From the NCBI RefSeq assembly GCF_003075525.1, contig NZ_QDDR01000005.1, positions 186,001 to 250,000 of the forward strand: a DNA stretch of 64,000 nucleotides. Reading direction: 5' to 3'. Position numbers and translations under genes: made by a program. The notes beneath the pieces were generated by a model that saw only the letters and a program-made list of their open reading frames with translations, did no database searches and had not been told where the DNA came from. Position 1 is the stretch's first letter. Each line of letters opens with the position of its first letter. Below, in pieces: positions 60,817 through 64,000 of the stretch. The stretch comes from Pararhodobacter aggregans (GTDB taxonomy: Bacteria; Pseudomonadota; Alphaproteobacteria; Rhodobacterales; Rhodobacteraceae).

Positions 60817-62940
60817 TCACTCCGTCACGAAGAGGGCGTCGAGCGCGACCGCGCCCTCCGCATGGACAACCAGCGGGTTGATATCGACCTCGAGGATCTG
60901 CGGATTGGCCCGCATCAGCGCGCCGAGCCGCACCGCCACCTCGGCCACCGCATCGACATCGCGCGCGGGCTGGCCGCGGAACGGGCCGAGGAGACGGGCG
61001 GATTTCAGGGACAGGATCTCGGCCTTGGCGCGGGCGAGGCTGACATCGGCGGGCATCAGGCGGGAATCGCGCAGCACCTCGATCCAGACGCCGCCAAGGC
61101 CCACCAGCACCATCGGCCCCCAGTTCGGATCGCGCTTGGCGCCGATCACCAGTTCGAGGCCGGGGGCCACCATCTCCTCGACCAGCACGCCGTCCAGCGT
61201 CAGGCCGGGAGCGGCGGCGGCGATATTGGCCTGAAGGCGGTCCCACCCGGCCCTGAGCGAGGCCTCGTCCTTCAAGCCCACGATGACCCCGCCCGCGTCG
61301 CTCTTGTGGCTCAGCTTGGCGGCCTGCGCCTTCAGCACCAGCGGGTAGCCGATGCGCGCCGCAATCGCGACGGCCTCGTCGGCGGTCTTGGCCATGCCGC
61401 CCTTCGGGACCGAGAGGCCCAGATCGGCCAGCACCTGCTTGCCGAGATATTCCACCACCGCGCCACCCCTGGGCAGGTCCAGCGTCGGGGCGCTGCGCGT
61501 GTCGCGATCCTCGGCCGCGACGCGGGCGGCGGCGTAATCCGCGACCAGCTTCATCGCCCGCATGGCCCGTTCGGGCGAGCGGAAGAAGGGGATGCCGCAG
61601 GCGCGTACCTTCTCCACGAAGGCGGGCGCCAGCGGGTAATCGTCACCGATCAGACAGAAGACGATGGGTTTGCCCGCGGTCTGATAGACCGGCAGCAGGT
61701 AGTCGATCTTCTTCTCCTGCATGGCGGGCGAGCCGCCGGCATGGACGCTGAGGATGATGCCGACGCCCGGGTCCTTCAGCATCGCCGTGGCCGAGGTGCC
61801 GTAGATCCCGGGATTGGCAAAGCCCGTGGTGCCGATGTCGAAGGGGTTGTCGACATGGACGTAAGGCGGGACCTGTTCGGTCAGTTCGGCCGTGACCTCG
61901 GGCGAGAGCTGGGCGATGGGCAGGCCGATCGTCTCGCCGAAATCGAAGGCAAGGCCGCGGATGGCGCCCGAATTGGTGACGATGCCCGCAGCCCCCGGGG
62001 CGGGGGCGGGGAAGCGGGCGAGGATGGCGCAGGTGTCGAACATCTCGTCCAGCGTCGGCACGCAGACCACAGCCTCGGCCCGGGCAGCCGCCAGCATCAG
62101 CGCGTGATCGCCCGCGAGCGCCCCGGTGTGGGACTCCGCCGCCTTGCGCCCCCGTTCCGAGGAACCCGGGTGCAGCATGACGATGGGTTTGCCCAAGCCC
62201 CGGGCGCGCGCGGCCAGCGTCAGGAACCGCGCCGGGTCGCGCAGCTGTTCGACATAGACGGCGATGACGGCGATTTTCGCGTCATCGAGCGCGTGGTCGA
62301 TGAAATCCTCGGCGCTGAGCAGCGCCTCGTTGCCGGTGGCCACGACATGCGAGATGGCGACCGAGCGGGCCTGCAGCGCGAAACGGATATTGGCCGCCGT
62401 GGCGCCGGATTGGGCGATGATGGCGACGCGGGCGCCGTCGCCCACGTCATGCCGGGCGACAGGCTCGAAGGTCATCGGCACGCCGGCGACGAAATTGGTG
62501 TAGCCCATGCAGTTCGGACCCAGCAGCGCCACGCCCGCGTCCGAACAAAGCTGCGCCAGCTCCTCCTGCGCGCGGCGGCCGTCGTCCGAGGCCTCGGCAA
62601 AGCCCGAGGTGAAGATGACGATGGCGCCGACGCCCTGCGCGATGCAGGCCACGACCGAGTCGCGGATCGCCTTGAAGGGCACGATCAGCACGGCCACGTC
62701 CACGCCCCTCGGCAGGTCGGCCACCGATTTGACGCAGGGCCGCCCGTTGATCTCGTCGCGCGAGCGGCTGACGAGGTGGATGTCGCCCTTGAAGCCGAAA
62801 AGCTCGAGGTTCGACAAAACCCCGCCGCCCACCGAGTCGCGTTCCGGCGTCGCACCCAGGATCGCCACCGAGCGCGGGTTGAGCAGGCGCTCCACCGCGC
62901 CGCGCGCGCTGCCCTCCGGCTTTGCAGTTTCGCCCATCAT
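60817..62940 (-). CDS. NDP-forming acyl-CoA synthetase, FerA-like (putative hydroxycinnamoyl-CoA ligase)
   Basis: 707 aa, domain order CoA-binding (ERLLNPRSVAILGATPERDS, SVADLPRGVDVAVLIVPFKA), succinyl-CoA-synthetase-like with phosphohistidine loop AAESHTGALAGDHALMLAAA, and C-terminal ATP-grasp (YPLVLKAQAAKLSHKSDAGG, EMVAPGLELVIGAKRDPNWG, LEVDINPLVVHAEGAVALDA). Feruloyl-CoA synthetase FerA of sphingomonads belongs to this family, and the two genes that follow are lyase and aldehyde dehydrogenase, so a hydroxycinnamate substrate is likely. First gene of the operon; promoter and dyad at 62980-63008. Paralogue of 12636. Confidence 0.87.
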   Translation of the reverse strand: MMGETAKPEGSARGAVERLLNPRSVAILGATPERDSVGGGVLSNLELFGFKGDIHLVSRSRDEINGRPCVKSVADLPRGVDVAVLIVPFKAIRDSVVACIAQGVGAIVIFTSGFAEASDDGRRAQEELAQLCSDAGVALLGPNCMGYTNFVAGVPMTFEPVARHDVGDGARVAIIAQSGATAANIRFALQARSVAISHVVATGNEALLSAEDFIDHALDDAKIAVIAVYVEQLRDPARFLTLAARARGLGKPIVMLHPGSSERGRKAAESHTGALAGDHALMLAAARAEAVVCVPTLDEMFDTCAILARFPAPAPGAAGIVTNSGAIRGLAFDFGETIGLPIAQLSPEVTAELTEQVPPYVHVDNPFDIGTTGFANPGIYGTSATAMLKDPGVGIILSVHAGGSPAMQEKKIDYLLPVYQTAGKPIVFCLIGDDYPLAPAFVEKVRACGIPFFRSPERAMRAMKLVADYAAARVAAEDRDTRSAPTLDLPRGGAVVEYLGKQVLADLGLSVPKGGMAKTADEAVAIAARIGYPLVLKAQAAKLSHKSDAGGVIVGLKDEASLRAGWDRLQANIAAAAPGLTLDGVLVEEMVAPGLELVIGAKRDPNWGPMVLVGLGGVWIEVLRDSRLMPADVSLARAKAEILSLKSARLLGPFRGQPARDVDAVAEVAVRLGALMRANPQILEVDINPLVVHAEGAVALDALFVTE

Positions 62941-62979
62941 GCCCCTCCCTCAAGTCCCGGTTTTCGGTCCGGCGAGAAC

Positions 62980-63008
62980 TGGGTATCAGGGAGCCGTATA
63001 TCTGTCAA
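62980..63008 (-). promoter_or_regulatory. Promoter with overlapping operator dyad before FerA-like ligase
   Basis: On the minus strand a perfect TTGACA (63008-63003) is followed after 17 bases by TACCCA (62985-62980), 40 bases from the ATG. The spacer is filled by a dyad at 62983-63001, GTATCAGG-GAG-CCGTATAT on the plus strand. The same core is perfectly symmetric at 63957-63975. A regulator bound here would block RNA polymerase. Confidence 0.55.
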
Positions 63009-63038
63009 CGCGCCCCCTGATCCCCGCTCGCCCCGTCC

Positions 63039-63764
63039 TCAGCCGCGGCCGAGGAAGGGCATGGTCACCGGCAGGATCGTGCCCTCGTAGAGGTTCACGT
63101 CATCGGGCAGCGAGGCCATCAGCACCACGACCCGCGCCACGTCCGAGGCCGCCATGGTGCCCGGGCGAGGCTGGTCGGTGATGCCCGGCACCAGCGAGCT
63201 GACGGTCGAGCCCGGGTGGACCATCGACACGGCGATGCCATGCGGACGGCCATCCAGCGCCAGCGAATGCGTCAGCCCCTCAAGCCCGAACTTGGTCGCG
63301 GCATAGGCGGCGGTATCCGGGCGCGGCACCTTGGCCGAGATCGAGCCCACGTTGATGACCCGCCCGCCGCCCGCCGGGATCATGGCGCGGAACGCCGCCC
63401 GCGCGCCGAGGAAGACCGAGGTGAGGTTGATCGCCACCACCTCGGACCAGCGGTCGAGGGTCAGGTCGACGGTCGGCGTGTGATCGGCGATGCCGGCGTT
63501 GTTGACCACCAGCCGCGGCGGGCCGAAGGCCGCCTCGCAGGCGGCAAAGAGCGCCTCGACCTGGCCCTCATCCGTCATGTCGGTGGGCACGGCCAGCGCG
63601 GTGCCGCCCTTGGCCTCGATCCCGGCCACGAGCGCAGCCAGCTTGTCGGCGCTGCGCGCGGCGACGACGACCTTGGCGCCCTCGGCCGCCAGAGCCTCGG
63701 CAATGGCCAGCCCGATGCCCGAACTGGCCCCGGTCACGATGGCGATACGATCCTTCAGCAGCAT
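63039..63764 (-). CDS. SDR family oxidoreductase
   Basis: 241-aa classical short-chain dehydrogenase: IVTGASSGIGLAIAEALAAE, LVVNNAGIADHTPTVDLTLD, RVINVGSISAKVPRPDTAAY (catalytic Ser) and YAATKFGLEGL (YxxxK), with the region SMVHPGSTVSSLVPGIT after it. The YGASK-type Tyr is YAATK, normal. A GGGAGGAAG site supports the ATG at 63764; the frame is open upstream without further motif. It precedes the ligase operon on the same strand with a 98-bp gap holding that operon's own promoter. Role in the hydroxycinnamate module (alcohol or beta-hydroxy oxidation) is a guess. Confidence 0.88.
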   Translation of the reverse strand: MLLKDRIAIVTGASSGIGLAIAEALAAEGAKVVVAARSADKLAALVAGIEAKGGTALAVPTDMTDEGQVEALFAACEAAFGPPRLVVNNAGIADHTPTVDLTLDRWSEVVAINLTSVFLGARAAFRAMIPAGGGRVINVGSISAKVPRPDTAAYAATKFGLEGLTHSLALDGRPHGIAVSMVHPGSTVSSLVPGITDQPRPGTMAASDVARVVVLMASLPDDVNLYEGTILPVTMPFLGRG

Positions 63765-63956
63765 GTCTTCCTCCCAGAGTGTCGATGTTCCGGCCCCGAC
63801 CCGGTGGCCAGAATCAGCCCCCGGATCGCGACAATCCTCCTGCGGTTGAGCGCCGGTCCCCGAGGTCCCCGCCGAGCGCGGCGATCTGCCCGCAAGATCG
63901 GCCCCGCAGGGCCTGTCATCCGACATCGTATAAATTCATGTGACAGAGTTGAAGCG

Positions 63957-63975
63957 ATATTCGGGAGCCGAATAT
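63957..63975. promoter_or_regulatory. Perfect 8-bp inverted repeat near right edge
   Basis: ATATTCGG-GAG-CCGAATAT, perfect arms with a 3-base centre, in an AT-rich stretch 193 bp upstream of the SDR start (minus) and next to the window edge. A TTCAAC/TATACG promoter-like pair for the minus strand lies just downstream of it. The core matches the dyad at 62983-63001, suggesting one regulator, probably encoded beyond the window. The pattern also fits a LysR T-N11-A box. Confidence 0.65.
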
Positions 63976-64000
63976 ACAAAAAAATTATGATAATACAGAT

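Noticed and set aside
56335-63090. Continuous plus-strand open frame of 2251 codons opposite the ybaK-side operon.
   Set aside because: It is antisense to five well-supported minus-strand genes, is rich in Arg, Gly, His, Gln and Asp as expected for the reverse of high-GC coding DNA, and shows no domain. It is a GC artefact.

Overview
The window is one 64 kb stretch of high-GC DNA, densely packed with catabolic and transport genes in short overlapping operons. Codon use (strong G/C third positions, which also produce very long antisense open frames), the gene families and the GTAGGGTGGGTT-type repeats suggest an alphaproteobacterium, most likely Rhodobacterales (Paracoccus/Rhodobacter relatives). 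This taxonomic call is inference from style and not from a marker gene. I see no rRNA, tRNA, CRISPR array, transposase, integrase or phage gene.

Layout. (1) 1-10056, plus strand: a truncated LysR regulator, an FAD amine/amino-acid oxidase, then SDR, APH-type kinase, acyl-CoA dehydrogenase, acyl-CoA ligase and CaiB CoA-transferase, followed by a rhodanese-type sulfurtransferase and a PLP C-S lyase. The kinase/dehydrogenase/SDR/ligase set resembles the Lva/ACAD11 route, in which a 4-hydroxyacyl-CoA is phosphorylated and the phosphate is then eliminated. (2) 10053-15627, minus strand: a tandem SDR fusion, flavin reductase, SnoaL-like protein, NDP-forming acyl-CoA ligase and SMP-30 lactonase. (3) 15694-29862: an IclR-controlled block with an orphan Liv-type binding protein, SDR, IclR regulator, Baeyer-Villiger-type monooxygenase, acyl-CoA ligase, complete LivHMGF transporter, two acyl-CoA dehydrogenases and an enoyl-CoA hydratase. 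A 16-bp palindrome of the form TTTCAC-N4-TGTGAA occurs in three of its control regions and probably defines the regulon. A WYL regulator/RidA pair with its own dyad sits inside this block.

(4) 30248-41048: nucleobase/nucleoside salvage, with a phosphoribosyltransferase, M20 hydrolase, two nucleoside hydrolases, an adenine-deaminase-like protein, an SAH/MTA-type deaminase and a Pot-type ABC importer. Most of these form one minus-strand operon. (5) 41253-46142: two ACMSD/LigW-type amidohydrolases around a second IclR regulator, a Rieske ferredoxin, an unknown 112-aa protein and a double-hotdog protein. (6) 46143-55419: an enoyl-CoA hydratase and an orphan molybdopterin dehydrogenase large subunit (minus strand). 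These are divergent from a plus-strand operon (aldehyde dehydrogenase, ThDP decarboxylase, FMN L-2-hydroxyacid dehydrogenase, FAD D-2-hydroxyacid dehydrogenase) with the logic of the mandelate pathway. Two mosaic repeat islands (46150-46446 and 55430-55760) flank this section. (7) 55762-63764, minus strand: YbaK, then a hydroxycinnamate-type module (double acyl-CoA dehydrogenase fusion, hydroxycinnamoyl-CoA hydratase-lyase, aldehyde dehydrogenase, FerA-like NDP-forming ligase) and an SDR. Two related CGG-GAG-CCG dyads lie upstream of the ligase and near the right edge.

The strongest new leads are the IclR palindrome regulon, the monooxygenase with a changed Baeyer-Villiger fingerprint, the Lva-like phosphorylation module, the fused and split acyl-CoA dehydrogenase pairs, and the mirrored repeat islands. 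All assignments come from reading the sequence and from family knowledge; no database search was run.
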